Of a stretch of 64,000 bases of DNA, positions 43,776 through 53,234 are shown one piece after another. Within the stretch, counting starts at the first letter, position 1; every line of letters starts with the position of its first letter. Under the pieces are notes generated by a model. The model saw nothing but the letters and a program-made list of their open reading frames with translations. It did not search any database and was not told where the DNA came from. The DNA is from Limoniibacter endophyticus (GTDB taxonomy: Bacteria; Pseudomonadota; Alphaproteobacteria; Rhizobiales; Rhizobiaceae), in NCBI RefSeq assembly GCF_014652835.1, contig NZ_BMZO01000010.1:124001-188000 (forward strand). The letters are read 5' to 3'. A program made the position numbers and the translations under genes.

Positions 43776-45911
43776 ATGACCGAGGATAAGACAAAACAGT
43801 GGCGATCGCTCGCGGAAAAGGAGCTCAAGACCTCTCCGGACGAACTGATCTGGCGCACCCCTGAAGGCATCGACGTCAAGCCGCTTTATACCGCAGAGGA
43901 TCTGGCGACCGTAAACCATCTCGATACGATCCCGGGACTCAAGCCCTTTGTCCGTGGCCCTCGTGCAACGATGTACGCGGGAAGGCCCTGGACGATTCGG
44001 CAATATGCCGGCTTCTCGACGGCACAAGAATCCAACGCCTTCTATCGCCGCAACCTGGCTGGCGGGCAAAAAGGGCTGTCGGTCGCCTTTGATCTAGCCA
44101 CTCATCGCGGCTATGATTCCGATCATCCGCGCGTGGAAGGCGATGTAGGCAAGGCAGGCGTCGCTATCGATTCAGTCGAGGACATGAAGATTCTGTTCGA
44201 CGGCATTCCACTCAGGGAAATGTCCGTTTCCATGACGATGAATGGCGCGGTGATCCCCATCCTCGCGAGCTTCATCGTCGCGGGCGAGGAGCAGGGTTGT
44301 TCGCGTGCCGAGCTTTCCGGGACGATCCAGAACGACATCCTCAAGGAATTCATGGTCCGCAACACTTATATCTACCCGCCTGAACCTTCCATGCGGATCG
44401 TTGCCGATATCATTGCCTACACCTCGAAAGAGATGCCGCGGTTCAACTCGATCTCGATTTCCGGCTATCATATGCAGGAAGCGGGCGCGACGCTGGTCCA
44501 GGAACTGGCCTTCACGCTGGCGGACGGCCGTGAGTATGTCCGCGCGGCTCTGGCCAAGGGACTCGATGTCGATGAATTCGCCGGGCGTCTCTCATTCTTC
44601 TTCGCCATTGGCATGAATTTTTTCATGGAAGCAGCCAAGCTGCGGGCTGCGCGCCTCCTCTGGACACGCATCATGGAGGAGTTCGAACCAAAGAAGCCCG
44701 GCTCATTGATGCTGAGAACGCATTGTCAGACCTCCGGCGTCTCGTTGCAGGAGCAGGATCCGTATAACAACGTGATCCGGACCGCGTATGAAGCCCTGTC
44801 TGCCGTGCTGGGCGGAACCCAATCCCTCCACACCAACGCTCTGGATGAGGCAATAGCCCTTCCCACGGAGTTCTCCGCCCGCATCGCCCGCAACACGCAG
44901 CTGATCCTTCAACATGAAACGGGCATTACCAAGGTGGTCGATCCCCTCGCCGGCTCCTATTACGTGGAGAGCCTGACGCACGAATTGGCGGACAAGGCCT
45001 GGGCTCTGATCGAAGAAGTCGAAGCGATGGGCGGAATGACCAAGGCTGTTGCGGAAGGTCTTCCCAAGCGGCTCATCGAAGAAGCTGCGACGCTTCGGCA
45101 AGCGAAGGTAGACCGCGGCGAGGAAGTGATCGTCGGGGTGAACAGATTTCGTCTCGAGAACGAGGACGAACTCGACATTCTGGCAATCGACAACTCGGCC
45201 GTGCGTGATGCACAAGTCAAAAGATTGCAGGAAATTCGGCGTCAACGTGATCCGGAAAAGGTCAACGTCACGCTTGAGCGGCTATATGAATTTGCAAAAA
45301 CCGGCCAAGGCAATCTGCTCGAGGCAGCTGTCGAGGCAGCGCGTGCCCGAGCCACTGTAGGGGAAATTTCGGACGCAATGAGGCGGGCCTTTGGCGACCA
45401 TGCCGCTATTCCCGAAGTCGTGAATGAGATTTACGGCCCGGCTTATGGTGACGATCCGGAATTCAGCACTATCCAGGCGCGTGTCGAAGATCATGCGCGC
45501 AAATCGGGGAAACCGAAGATTCTCGTCTGCAAGCTCGGGCAGGATGGCCATGACCGTGGCGCGAAAGTCATTGCTTCCGCATTCGGAGATATTGGCTTCG
45601 AGGTTTTGGCAGGCCCCTTGTTCCAGACACCGGAAGAGGCCGCCGATCTTGCCATTGCCGAGCGGGTTCAAATCGTCGGCATGTCGTCCCTGGCAGCAGG
45701 GCATCGAACGCTTGCGCCGCAACTTGTCCAGGCTCTGCGAAACAAGGGTGCCGCGCATGTCGTCGTCGTCGTGGGCGGCGTCATCCCCCGTCAAGACTAC
45801 CAGTTCCTGCTCGATTGCGGCGTATCGGCGGTCTTCGGACCAGGCACCAATGTTCTTGAGGCCGCGAACTCGATCATCGACGTTCTTGAAGGAAAACGCC
45901 GCAATACATGA
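43776..45911 (+). CDS. Methylmalonyl-CoA mutase, adenosylcobalamin-dependent
   Basis: 711 residues from the ATG at 43776, with GGGAGCGAGAG upstream; seven in-frame residues earlier are less likely. The substrate barrel has [20 protein letters not shown] and [19 protein letters not shown]; the C-terminal B12 domain has [15 protein letters not shown] with His592 as the cobalt ligand, and [14 protein letters not shown]. It isomerises methylmalonyl-CoA to succinyl-CoA. It follows pccA by 39 nt, completing propionate entry into the TCA cycle. Its coenzyme is made by the cob genes at the right end. Single large-subunit form (scpA/bhbA type). Confidence 0.95.
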   Translation: MTEDKTKQWRSLAEKELKTSPDELIWRTPEGIDVKPLYTAEDLATVNHLDTIPGLKPFVRGPRATMYAGRPWTIRQYAGFSTAQESNAFYRRNLAGGQKGLSVAFDLATHRGYDSDHPRVEGDVGKAGVAIDSVEDMKILFDGIPLREMSVSMTMNGAVIPILASFIVAGEEQGCSRAELSGTIQNDILKEFMVRNTYIYPPEPSMRIVADIIAYTSKEMPRFNSISISGYHMQEAGATLVQELAFTLADGREYVRAALAKGLDVDEFAGRLSFFFAIGMNFFMEAAKLRAARLLWTRIMEEFEPKKPGSLMLRTHCQTSGVSLQEQDPYNNVIRTAYEALSAVLGGTQSLHTNALDEAIALPTEFSARIARNTQLILQHETGITKVVDPLAGSYYVESLTHELADKAWALIEEVEAMGGMTKAVAEGLPKRLIEEAATLRQAKVDRGEEVIVGVNRFRLENEDELDILAIDNSAVRDAQVKRLQEIRRQRDPEKVNVTLERLYEFAKTGQGNLLEAAVEAARARATVGEISDAMRRAFGDHAAIPEVVNEIYGPAYGDDPEFSTIQARVEDHARKSGKPKILVCKLGQDGHDRGAKVIASAFGDIGFEVLAGPLFQTPEEAADLAIAERVQIVGMSSLAAGHRTLAPQLVQALRNKGAAHVVVVVGGVIPRQDYQFLLDCGVSAVFGPGTNVLEAANSIIDVLEGKRRNT

Positions 45912-45924
45912 GAATTTCAAAGCA

Positions 45925-45956
45925 GCATGTTCCGCTCAACGTAACGCGGAACATGC
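45925..45956. terminator. Bidirectional hairpin between the mutase and aminotransferase genes
   Basis: GCATGTTCCGC (45925-45935) pairs perfectly with GCGGAACATGC (45946-45956), an 11-bp stem with a 10-nt loop. It overlaps the last codons of the leftward aminotransferase gene. A short CCTTT follows on the plus side. Confidence 0.65.
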
Positions 45957-47168
45957 CCTTTCGATGCGCGAAAGCGCCTCCTTCAATTCATTCATCGATG
46001 TGGCATAGGAAATGCGGAAATAGGGCGACAGCCCGAACGCGGATCCTGGAACAACCGCAACATTCGCGTCTTCCAAAAGATAGTCGGTAAAATCGGCATC
46101 CATACCAATAATATTGCCGGCCGGTGTCGTGCGTCCGATCATGCCTTCGCAACTGGCGAACGTATAGAATGCTCCCTCCGGCGTCCGGCAGGAAATGCCA
46201 TCAATGGCATTCAGGGCCGAGACAACGAAGTCGCGACGTTGCCTGAAGCTTTCGCGGCGTTCCTCGAGAATCGCCTGGTCGCCGTTTAGCGCGGCCACGG
46301 AAGCGGCTTGGCTGATAGATGAGGGACACGATGTAGACTGGCTCTGAATGACGGCCATGGCCTTTATCAGGGCTTTCGGCCCCCCAGCATAGCCGATGCG
46401 CCAACCGGTCATGGCATAGGCCTTGGAGACGCCATTGATCGTCAGAGTGCGTTCCTTGAGCCGAGGCTCGAGGGCGGCCGGCGTAACGAAGGCAAAATCA
46501 TCATAGACGATGTGTTCGTACATGTCGTCGACCATCAGCCAGACCTGCGGATTGGCCAGAAGAACGTCGAGCAACGGACGATAATCTGTTTCGGTATAGG
46601 CAGCACCGGACGGGTTGGAAGGTGAGTTCAAGAGCAACCAGCGTGTCTTCGGCGTGATCGCTGCCTCCAGCTGCGCGGCCGTCATCTTGAAGCCGGCCCC
46701 CGCATCGCAAGGGACGAGAACAGGCACGCCGCCGCAGATTTCCACAATATCGGAATAAGACGTCCAGTACGGGGTCGGAATGACGATCTCGTCCCCCGGA
46801 TTGATCGTCGCCATGAACGCATTGAAGAGAATTTGCTTGGCTCCGGCGCCAACGGTAATCTCGTCAATGGCGTAGTCGACGCCGTTCTCGCGACGAAACT
46901 TGTCACACACTGCCTGCTTCAACACCGGCGTGCCGTCAAGGGCGGTATATTTGGTTTCGCCGTGATCGATCGCCTGCTTTGCAGCTTCCTTGATATGCGC
47001 GGGCGTGTCGAAATCCGGTTCGCCGGCACCAAGGATTATGACCGGCGATCCACTTCGCTTCATCGCTGCGGCACGCGCACCGATCTGCAGAATTTTCGAC
47101 ACGCCTACCGAGGCGATGCGTTCGGCGGGTTTGAAACCCGCCTCGACAATCTTCGTCACCTTCGTCAT
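45936..47168 (-). CDS. Class I/II aminotransferase (aspartate aminotransferase-like)
   Basis: 410 residues. ILGAGEPDFDTPAHIKEAA, the PLP-phosphate TVGAGAKQILFNA, NSPSNPSG and the Schiff-base Lys in INGVSKAYAMTGWRIGY are typical of subgroup I-gamma aminotransferases (AatA-like). It follows the ALDH7-type gene by 12 nt, so the two are probably co-transcribed. In that context it would transaminate 2-aminoadipate to 2-oxoadipate (inference); aspartate or aromatic amino acids are alternatives. Confidence 0.85.
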   Translation of the reverse strand: MTKVTKIVEAGFKPAERIASVGVSKILQIGARAAAMKRSGSPVIILGAGEPDFDTPAHIKEAAKQAIDHGETKYTALDGTPVLKQAVCDKFRRENGVDYAIDEITVGAGAKQILFNAFMATINPGDEIVIPTPYWTSYSDIVEICGGVPVLVPCDAGAGFKMTAAQLEAAITPKTRWLLLNSPSNPSGAAYTETDYRPLLDVLLANPQVWLMVDDMYEHIVYDDFAFVTPAALEPRLKERTLTINGVSKAYAMTGWRIGYAGGPKALIKAMAVIQSQSTSCPSSISQAASVAALNGDQAILEERRESFRQRRDFVVSALNAIDGISCRTPEGAFYTFASCEGMIGRTTPAGNIIGMDADFTDYLLEDANVAVVPGSAFGLSPYFRISYATSMNELKEALSRIERACSALR

Positions 47169-47180
47169 CTCTTCGACGCC

Positions 47181-48707
47181 TCAATCGATGTCGAAAGAGA
47201 CGCCCTGCGCCAACGGCAGAGCCTTCGAATAGTTCACCGTATTGGTGGCGCGGCGCATATAAGCGCGCCAGGCATCCGATCCAGATTCACGACCGCCGCC
47301 GGTTTCCTTCTCGCCGCCGAACGCACCACCGATTTCAGCTCCCGAGGTGCCGATATTGACGTTCGCGATGCCGCAGTCAGAGCCGTCCGCAGAAAGAAAC
47401 CGTTCGGCTTCCTGCATGTTGAGCGTGAAAATTGAGGAGGAAAGGCCCGCCGCCACCGCATTATGCTCTTCCAATACGCTGTCGAAATCACTGTATTTCA
47501 TGACGTAGAGGATCGGCGCGAAGGTTTCCTCAAGAACCGGCCCGATCTGCTTCGGCATTTCCACGAGAGACGGCTTTACATAATAGGCCGTTTCCTTGCC
47601 GGCACTCTCAACGCGCTCGCCACCTGTCACGATGCCGCCTTCGGCCTGCGCCGCTGCAAGCGCTTTCTGCATGGCATCGAAGGCGCTCTTGTCCACCAGA
47701 GGGCCGACGAGAGCCGTCGTTTCCAGGGGATTGCCTACCGACACGCTCTCATAAGCCTTCTTCAGGCGTGGCACGATCTGGTCATATACGCTTTCATGAA
47801 CGAACAGGCGGCGCAGGGTCGTGCAGCGCTGGCCGGCAGTGCCCATTGCCCCGAAGGCGATGGCGCGCAACGCCATGTCCAGATCGGCCGATGGGCACAC
47901 TATGCCGGCATTGTTGCCACCCAGTTCAAGGATCGAACGGGCAAAACGTTTGGCCAGCCGCGGCCCCACTTCGCGCCCCATTCGCGTCGAACCGGTGGCC
48001 GATACGAGAGCGACCTTCTCGTGATCGACCAGAATTTCGCCGATCGCGCGATCGCCAATCAGCACCTGCGCAAGATTTGCCGGGGCGTCACCGAACCGCG
48101 CAAGCGCCCGCTCAAGAATCGCCTGCGATGCGAGCGCCGTCAGCGGCGTCTTTTCGGAAGGCTTCCAGACAATCGAATTGCCGCAGACCAACGCCAAAGC
48201 CGCGTTCCACGACCAGACAGCTACAGGGAAGTTGAAGGCCGAGATGATGCCTACGACACCAAGCGGATGCCACGTCTCCATCATGCGGTGCCCCGGACGC
48301 TCGGTGGCAATGGTAAGACCGTAAAGCTGCCGTGAAAGGCCCACGGCAAAATCGCAGATGTCGATCATCTCCTGCACTTCGCCCAGCCCTTCCGAAGCGA
48401 TTTTGCCAGCTTCGATCGAAACGAGACGACCAAGATCAGCCTTGGCAGCACGCAGTTCTTCGCCCAACAGGCGGACAAGTTCGCCCCGACGCGGGGCCGG
48501 AACCAAGCGCCATGCCTTGAATGCCTCGTGTGCATTGTCGATGGCCTTGGCAGCATTCGCAGCAGAAACGGCCTTGAGCTTGCCGACTTCCTCGCCGCTC
48601 ACGGGGCTGAAGACAGGCATGTTGCCCTCGGTCCAATCGGCGCGTGTGACGCCAAGCCTGTCGAGAATGGCTGCCGTTTCCTGCTTTACATCGACCGTCT
48701 TGCTCAT
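47181..48707 (-). CDS. Aldehyde dehydrogenase, ALDH7 type (L-piperidine-6-carboxylate / aminoadipate-semialdehyde dehydrogenase)
   Basis: 508 residues from the ATG at 48707, after TGGAGTTGAAA; upstream in-frame codons do not fit the family. NFPVAVWSWN, ELGGNNAGIV with Glu261, and the nucleophile Cys295 in GTAGQRCTTLRRLF are the ALDH7/AmaB blocks; FGGEKETGGGRESGSDAW near the C-terminus is also typical. It oxidises the semialdehyde formed from lysine to 2-aminoadipate with NAD. It lies between the aminotransferase and hglS genes on the same strand. Confidence 0.88.
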   Translation of the reverse strand: MSKTVDVKQETAAILDRLGVTRADWTEGNMPVFSPVSGEEVGKLKAVSAANAAKAIDNAHEAFKAWRLVPAPRRGELVRLLGEELRAAKADLGRLVSIEAGKIASEGLGEVQEMIDICDFAVGLSRQLYGLTIATERPGHRMMETWHPLGVVGIISAFNFPVAVWSWNAALALVCGNSIVWKPSEKTPLTALASQAILERALARFGDAPANLAQVLIGDRAIGEILVDHEKVALVSATGSTRMGREVGPRLAKRFARSILELGGNNAGIVCPSADLDMALRAIAFGAMGTAGQRCTTLRRLFVHESVYDQIVPRLKKAYESVSVGNPLETTALVGPLVDKSAFDAMQKALAAAQAEGGIVTGGERVESAGKETAYYVKPSLVEMPKQIGPVLEETFAPILYVMKYSDFDSVLEEHNAVAAGLSSSIFTLNMQEAERFLSADGSDCGIANVNIGTSGAEIGGAFGGEKETGGGRESGSDAWRAYMRRATNTVNYSKALPLAQGVSFDID

Positions 48708-48865
48708 TTTCAACTCCATTGCTTTCGGACATACGCGTCCGCGATCGTTAAAATGTCGCCGCCCCCAAAGGGCACGACACAAATGATATTCGGTGGCGGC
48801 TGCGAGTAGGCCAATGCGCTTAGGGTGCAAATATCTCCATAGAACCCGCTTTTGTCTCGCTTTTG

Positions 48866-50263
48866 TTACTCTGCGACGACTGCCGTATCGATCACCCCGG
48901 AACAGGCTTCCAGAGAAGCCCGCTCGATTGCTGAATAATGCGCGAATTCATCCAGGACAGAGACGCCCAGATCGCGCTCGAAAACGATCTGATTGGGGCT
49001 AGCCACGAATTCCTGCGCAGCATCATCGCCCAGATTGGACTGGAAGATGCCTGCCGCGCTCACCGGAAGAAAATCCTCGTAGACGATTGGGTCAAACTGA
49101 ACCAGCCCTTGCCCTATCGCTGCTTCGAGCTCGATCTCCCCTCCTGTATAGGCTCTTCCCTTTTCGGTCAGCGTATAGGTGAAATAGCCTAGTCCTGCCC
49201 TGCGAATGGAACCCCAATCGTCCGGAAACTTCTTGAATATATCTGCCAAAGCGGCCTCATATGCGACAGCGTTCGAACCATCCGCAGCAGGGCGAACGCG
49301 GGCTCTTGTCTCGTTCAGCAACTGATCGTAAAGCGCCCGTCCCTTTGGCGTCAATGCAACGCCGCGCTGCTCGATCTCGCCAAAACGCGCCGTGTGCGAC
49401 CCGACATCCCAGCCATTTGTGTCGTTCCTAAAGGACACCGATTCCTGGAGCGCCTTGAACGATGTCTGGCGCAGAAGAATCGGGCATTTGCGAGTGGGCG
49501 GTCCTTCCACGACGGCTTTGGGCGCGATGCCTTCTTCCGGCATGCGATCCTGAACCTTATCAATGTCCAGCGTCCGCGGAGTGAGATGGTTGATATGGGG
49601 TCCCTTGAATGAAACCACGTCGGCGATCAGACGGTGGGCATCGTGAAGCCGCTTATACATGTCAGCACTGACGATCGCCTGATTATGCCAACGGAACGTT
49701 TCGAGTACTTCCTTGACGAACTGCGCAGCACCGTCTGCGTCAAGTCCACCGTCCTGCTCGGCCTTTTCCACCAGAGCGACTGCGCGATCGGTAAAAATCT
49801 TGCGTCCAGCGAGGATAGCGGCAGCTTCATTGCGCAGCGCCTCATCATTGATCAGGTCAAGACGAAGCAACGAGGTGAAGACGCGAAACGGATTGCGGCT
49901 CAAGCTCTCTTTGCCCACCGGCCTGAACGCCGTCGAATGAACGGGAACGCCAGCGGTGGACAAGTCGTAATAACCGACCGGGAACATGCCCATAATGGCG
50001 AAGACGCGGCGCATCATCGCAAGTTCTTCCGGCGTGCCGAGGCGGATCGCGCCATGTCGTTCTTCGCAGATGCGGTCCAGCGTGTCAGTTGCTACAAGAC
50101 GCTCCCGAAGCGCCGGCTGGCCGGCCAGCGTCTCTTCATTGACCTGCGCGACCAGCGCCATCAAGGTTCCATAGGCGGGGACTTCCTCCCGGTACATCGC
50201 CGACATGGCAGCGGAAAATGCAGCGCGGATGTCATCGGAAGACGTGAAACTTTCAGTTGCCAT
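48866..50263 (-). CDS. hglS: 2-oxoadipate dioxygenase/decarboxylase (HglS, DUF1338/YdcJ family)
   Basis: 465 residues from the ATG at 50263 (GAGGCG upstream). DUF1338 blocks: FSAAMSAMYREEVPAYG, HINHLTPRTLDID carrying a probable metal His, and the conserved ARFGEIEQRGVALTPKG. HglS uses Fe(II) and O2 to turn 2-oxoadipate into D-2-hydroxyglutarate and CO2. Neighbours are an ALDH7 gene and an aminotransferase on the same strand and a divergent LysR gene, the setting expected for lysine breakdown via 2-aminoadipate. The 158-bp gap to the ALDH gene may hold a second promoter. Confidence 0.88.
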   Translation of the reverse strand: MATESFTSSDDIRAAFSAAMSAMYREEVPAYGTLMALVAQVNEETLAGQPALRERLVATDTLDRICEERHGAIRLGTPEELAMMRRVFAIMGMFPVGYYDLSTAGVPVHSTAFRPVGKESLSRNPFRVFTSLLRLDLINDEALRNEAAAILAGRKIFTDRAVALVEKAEQDGGLDADGAAQFVKEVLETFRWHNQAIVSADMYKRLHDAHRLIADVVSFKGPHINHLTPRTLDIDKVQDRMPEEGIAPKAVVEGPPTRKCPILLRQTSFKALQESVSFRNDTNGWDVGSHTARFGEIEQRGVALTPKGRALYDQLLNETRARVRPAADGSNAVAYEAALADIFKKFPDDWGSIRRAGLGYFTYTLTEKGRAYTGGEIELEAAIGQGLVQFDPIVYEDFLPVSAAGIFQSNLGDDAAQEFVASPNQIVFERDLGVSVLDEFAHYSAIERASLEACSGVIDTAVVAE

Positions 50264-50367
50264 GAACGGCGCCTCATGAAACATGCATTCATACGTGTTA
50301 TGCATGGATAGCGCATCCTGCAGCAAATTTCATGCGCTGAATGCGACTATGTTGATGCGAGGACGGA

Positions 50368-51270
50368 ATGCATATCGGACGAAATCTCATTCCCGACATA
50401 TGGATCCTTCAGGCATTTGTGAGTGCGGCCCACCATAGCAGCTTTACCATGGCCGCCGCAGAACTGAATCTGACGCAAAGCGCCGTCAGCAGACAAATCC
50501 GTGCACTCGAGGAACAGCTTGGCGTGGCTCTTTTCGAGCGTGTCCGCAAGAAAGTCGTCCTTTCGACAGCGGGACGGGCCCTGCTGCCGGATGCGATCCG
50601 CCTCCTGAATCAGACCGAAGAACTGGTCTTGCGGGCAAAGACCTCCTCCGACGGCCGCAGGACACTATCGATCGCCACACTACCGACCTTTGGCAGTCGG
50701 TGGCTCATTCCGCGCCTGCCCGATTTCTTTCGTCTCAATCCAGAATGTGGCGTGAAATTGAGTTCGCGTTCCGAGCCATTCGATCTCGTGGCAGACGAAT
50801 TCGACCTTGCTATTCACTACGGCCAGCCATACTGGCCGCGGGCCGTGTGCACCTATCTCTGCAGCGAGATAGTGGTTCCGGTGGCAAGCCCCGACTTACT
50901 TTCCTCTCGCCCAGTCACCGCTACATCGAATCTCGAAAATGCGCCGCTGCTGCATCTGATGACCCGTCCCAAATTGTGGAGCGAGTGGATGCAGACCTAC
51001 CAATGCGATGCTTCCAACGCCTTCAGCGGCAATACGTTCGACCAGTTCAACATGCTTATCGAAGCGGCAGTAGCCGGGCTGGGTTTCGCCCTTCTGCCGA
51101 AATATTTGATCGAGACGGAGTTACGCGAAAGCGCTCTGCAGATCGTTCTGGACCATTCTATCGAGACCGACAATCATTACTACCTCGTCGTGCCCGAGAG
51201 CAAAGCTCAGGATCTCGCGACAAAGCGCTTTCTCGATTGGATGATCTCAATGGTTCCCAGCCGCTGGTAA
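50368..51270 (+). CDS. LysR-type transcriptional regulator (GcvA-like branch)
   Basis: 300 residues. The N-terminal helix-turn-helix (LQAFVSAAHHSSFTMAAAEL, QSAVSRQIRALEEQLG) and the substrate domain with LFERVRKKVVLSTAGRALLP are standard; LSIATLPTFGSRWLIPRLP marks the GcvA-like branch. It diverges from hglS across 104 bp, where ATGCAT and GCGCAT/ATGCGC half-sites occur near 50300-50345. It likely activates the lysine-type catabolic genes. Confidence 0.88.
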   Translation: MHIGRNLIPDIWILQAFVSAAHHSSFTMAAAELNLTQSAVSRQIRALEEQLGVALFERVRKKVVLSTAGRALLPDAIRLLNQTEELVLRAKTSSDGRRTLSIATLPTFGSRWLIPRLPDFFRLNPECGVKLSSRSEPFDLVADEFDLAIHYGQPYWPRAVCTYLCSEIVVPVASPDLLSSRPVTATSNLENAPLLHLMTRPKLWSEWMQTYQCDASNAFSGNTFDQFNMLIEAAVAGLGFALLPKYLIETELRESALQIVLDHSIETDNHYYLVVPESKAQDLATKRFLDWMISMVPSRW

Positions 51271-51569
51271 AGTTGATGGACGCGCATCACGCGTGAGATT
51301 TCGCATTTTTGCCAGGATCCTCCTCTCTCTCATGCGCCAGCAGGGCGGAGTTTCCCGCGCGTGCTTGCAGCCGACACCGCTGCTAGCAGCGGTGATAACC
51401 ATGATCTGATCGCGTACAGGCTTTAGGATCGATCGGCATGACATTCTCCTCGCATCGTAGATTCGAACCACCGAATGTTCGTGCTCCCGGTAAAATCCAT
51501 GACCATCATGCGGAACTTTCACCCATTCCCTTTGTTGGGTCAGCCTCTTCATTGCGAAAGGACGCATCC
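51271..51569. other. Intergenic region with a 20-nt perfect palindrome
   Basis: 299 bp without a convincing gene. CACCGCTGCTAGCAGCGGTG at 51375-51394 is a perfect palindrome with no spacer and no T run after it. GAAAGGACG precedes the DUF892 start at 51570. Confidence 0.45.
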
Positions 51570-52085
51570 ATGACCATTCCGACCGAAACGCGATCCATCT
51601 TCATCACTGGACTGAAGAACGCCCACGCCATGGAAAACCAGGCGCTGTCCATAATGAAGCCGCAGGTCTCGCGCATCGAGAATTATCCGCAGGTGGCACG
51701 CCGTCTGGAGGCACATATTGGCGAGACGGAAGATCAGATTCGCCGTCTGGAGACTATACTCGGAGACTTCGACGAGGACCATTCCACGCTGAAAGACTGG
51801 GCTTTGTCGATGACAGGGGCGATGGCCGCTATGGGACACTCGATGGCGGGCGACGAGATACTGAAGAATTCCTTCGCCAATTTTGCCTTCGAGAATTATG
51901 AAATCGCCGCCTATAATTCGCTGGTCACCATCGCCGAACTCGGTGGCTTTACCAACGCGACGGCCTCGTTGGAAGCAAATCTGCGCGAAGAACAGGCCAT
52001 GGCCCAATGGCTTGAGGATAATCTCCGCGACGTGACCATCCAGTTCGCATCCCTGCGGGACATGAATGAGGACGCCAAGATCTGA
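51570..52085 (+). CDS. DUF892 ferritin-like protein (YciE/YciF family)
   Basis: 171 residues from the ATG at 51570 (GAAAGGACG upstream). A four-helix ferritin-like bundle: LKNAHAMENQALSIMKPQVS, LEAHIGETEDQIRRLE, FENYEIAAYNSLVTIAELGG and LREEQAMAQWLEDNLRDVT, with Glu and His residues at the expected di-metal positions. YciE/F-type proteins are linked to stress responses. It heads a three-gene set with a small hydrophilic protein and a small membrane protein. Confidence 0.87.
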   Translation: MTIPTETRSIFITGLKNAHAMENQALSIMKPQVSRIENYPQVARRLEAHIGETEDQIRRLETILGDFDEDHSTLKDWALSMTGAMAAMGHSMAGDEILKNSFANFAFENYEIAAYNSLVTIAELGGFTNATASLEANLREEQAMAQWLEDNLRDVTIQFASLRDMNEDAKI

Positions 52086-52096
52086 CGGAGGAAACC

Positions 52097-52306
52097 ATGT
52101 CTTCGGAAAAAGACAGAAGCGCGGGCATGACAGATCAAGCCCCGCGGTGGGAGGGACCGCCTGAAAACCGCCCCTCCGGCTACAAACCTGCAAAAGACAA
52201 CCCGAATCGCGATCGCGATGCTGCGGGCGAGAACAATGAAGATCCCGGCCGTCCGCATGTGACGGATGTCGGCGAAAAGCCGAATACGGAAAGACCGGAG
52301 GAATGA
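52097..52306 (+). CDS. Small hydrophilic protein, unknown function
   Basis: 69 residues, rich in Pro, Asp, Glu, Lys and Asn, without hydrophobic segments; probably disordered. It starts 11 nt after the DUF892 stop with CGGAGGAAACC as ribosome-binding site, and its stop overlaps the next start by 4 nt. That arrangement supports a real gene. No family recognised; the composition recalls stress-related hydrophilic proteins. Confidence 0.65.
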   Translation: MSSEKDRSAGMTDQAPRWEGPPENRPSGYKPAKDNPNRDRDAAGENNEDPGRPHVTDVGEKPNTERPEE

Positions 52307-52680
52307 AAACGCCACTCGGCCGTGTCCGGGGCCTTGGTTCAAACAGGGGCGGAACGATCGGCTATCTCGTCAAGCAATTGTCGGGGATGCTGCTCTTGCT
52401 GCTTACCTTCGCGATCCTTGCCATCATTCTATACCTCGCAGGGCGAGAGCGCGTCTTTGTTATCGAGGCGATGGGCAGCGTCTGGATCAGCGTGCCCCTC
52501 GTGGCGTTCCTTTTCCTCTCGGCGTTGCACATGGAACTTGGAATGCGCGCCATTCTCGAAGATTATGTCACTGACGTGCATCGCCGCATTCCGCTCATGC
52601 TTCTGAGCTGGGCGTTTAGCTGGGGGCTTTTCCTGATTGCCTTGTTCGCCATTATCAAGATGATCTTTGCGGGGAACTAA
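52303..52680 (+). CDS. Small integral membrane protein, unknown function
   Basis: 125 residues. Three hydrophobic stretches: MLLLLLTFAILAIILYLAG, VWISVPLVAFLFLSALHMEL and MLLSWAFSWGLFLIALFAII. It ends shortly after the last one. The start overlaps the previous stop by 4 nt (ATGA). No family is recognised; it may work with the DUF892 operon. Confidence 0.7.
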   Translation: MKTPLGRVRGLGSNRGGTIGYLVKQLSGMLLLLLTFAILAIILYLAGRERVFVIEAMGSVWISVPLVAFLFLSALHMELGMRAILEDYVTDVHRRIPLMLLSWAFSWGLFLIALFAIIKMIFAGN

Positions 52681-52706
52681 TACTGGGAACCGCCTGCGAA
52701 CGCCAA

Positions 52707-53234
52707 TTACAGAGACAGCGTAAAAACCGTTCCTTCGAATGTTTCCGCGCCGCGACCGATGGCCTTGATTGCGGCGACCATGCGGCCTTCCCTGCCAAGC
52801 AGATCGTCCGCAAGTGCGACGATAAGGGGATTTGGCGTCGCGACTGACGAGGCATCGCGCAACTGCTGCGCCAGTTCCCTCTCGTCAATATCCGCCCGAA
52901 GCGCGCAGGCAATGGCATAGGCGCTGGCGGGGGAGCGGCTTACACCCGCATAGCAGTGAACGAGTAGGTCGCCTTTACTCTCTGATGCCCAGTCGCGTGC
53001 GAACTGCAACATTCGCGCCACTTGGTCCTGCGCCGGAGCGCTCATTCCATGCAGAGGTCGATGAATATCGTGCATCTGCAAGAGCAAATGATCCTCCGCC
53101 GCGATTTTCTCAGGGCGAACCATCTCAGTCCCCTGCGTTAGAAGAGACAAAAGTCGCGAGGGTGGATTTCTGTCGATACACTGCGGCAGCTTCGCGAGCG
53201 GGCAGACGCGGATTGTCAGGCCAAGCGGCATCAT
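52707..53234 (-). CDS. Tyrosine/dual-specificity phosphatase-like protein
   Basis: 175 residues from ATGATG at 53234/53231, which overlaps the cobC stop. The P-loop HCYAGVSRS (HCxxGxSR) is preceded by a hydrophobic strand (DLLVHCYAG), and a DIHRPLHGMSAP segment lies upstream. The family name in many genomes is protein tyrosine phosphatase. Its coupling to cobC suggests a link with cobalamin genes, but none is known to me; it may just be co-transcribed. Confidence 0.78.
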   Translation of the reverse strand: MMPLGLTIRVCPLAKLPQCIDRNPPSRLLSLLTQGTEMVRPEKIAAEDHLLLQMHDIHRPLHGMSAPAQDQVARMLQFARDWASESKGDLLVHCYAGVSRSPASAYAIACALRADIDERELAQQLRDASSVATPNPLIVALADDLLGREGRMVAAIKAIGRGAETFEGTVFTLSL

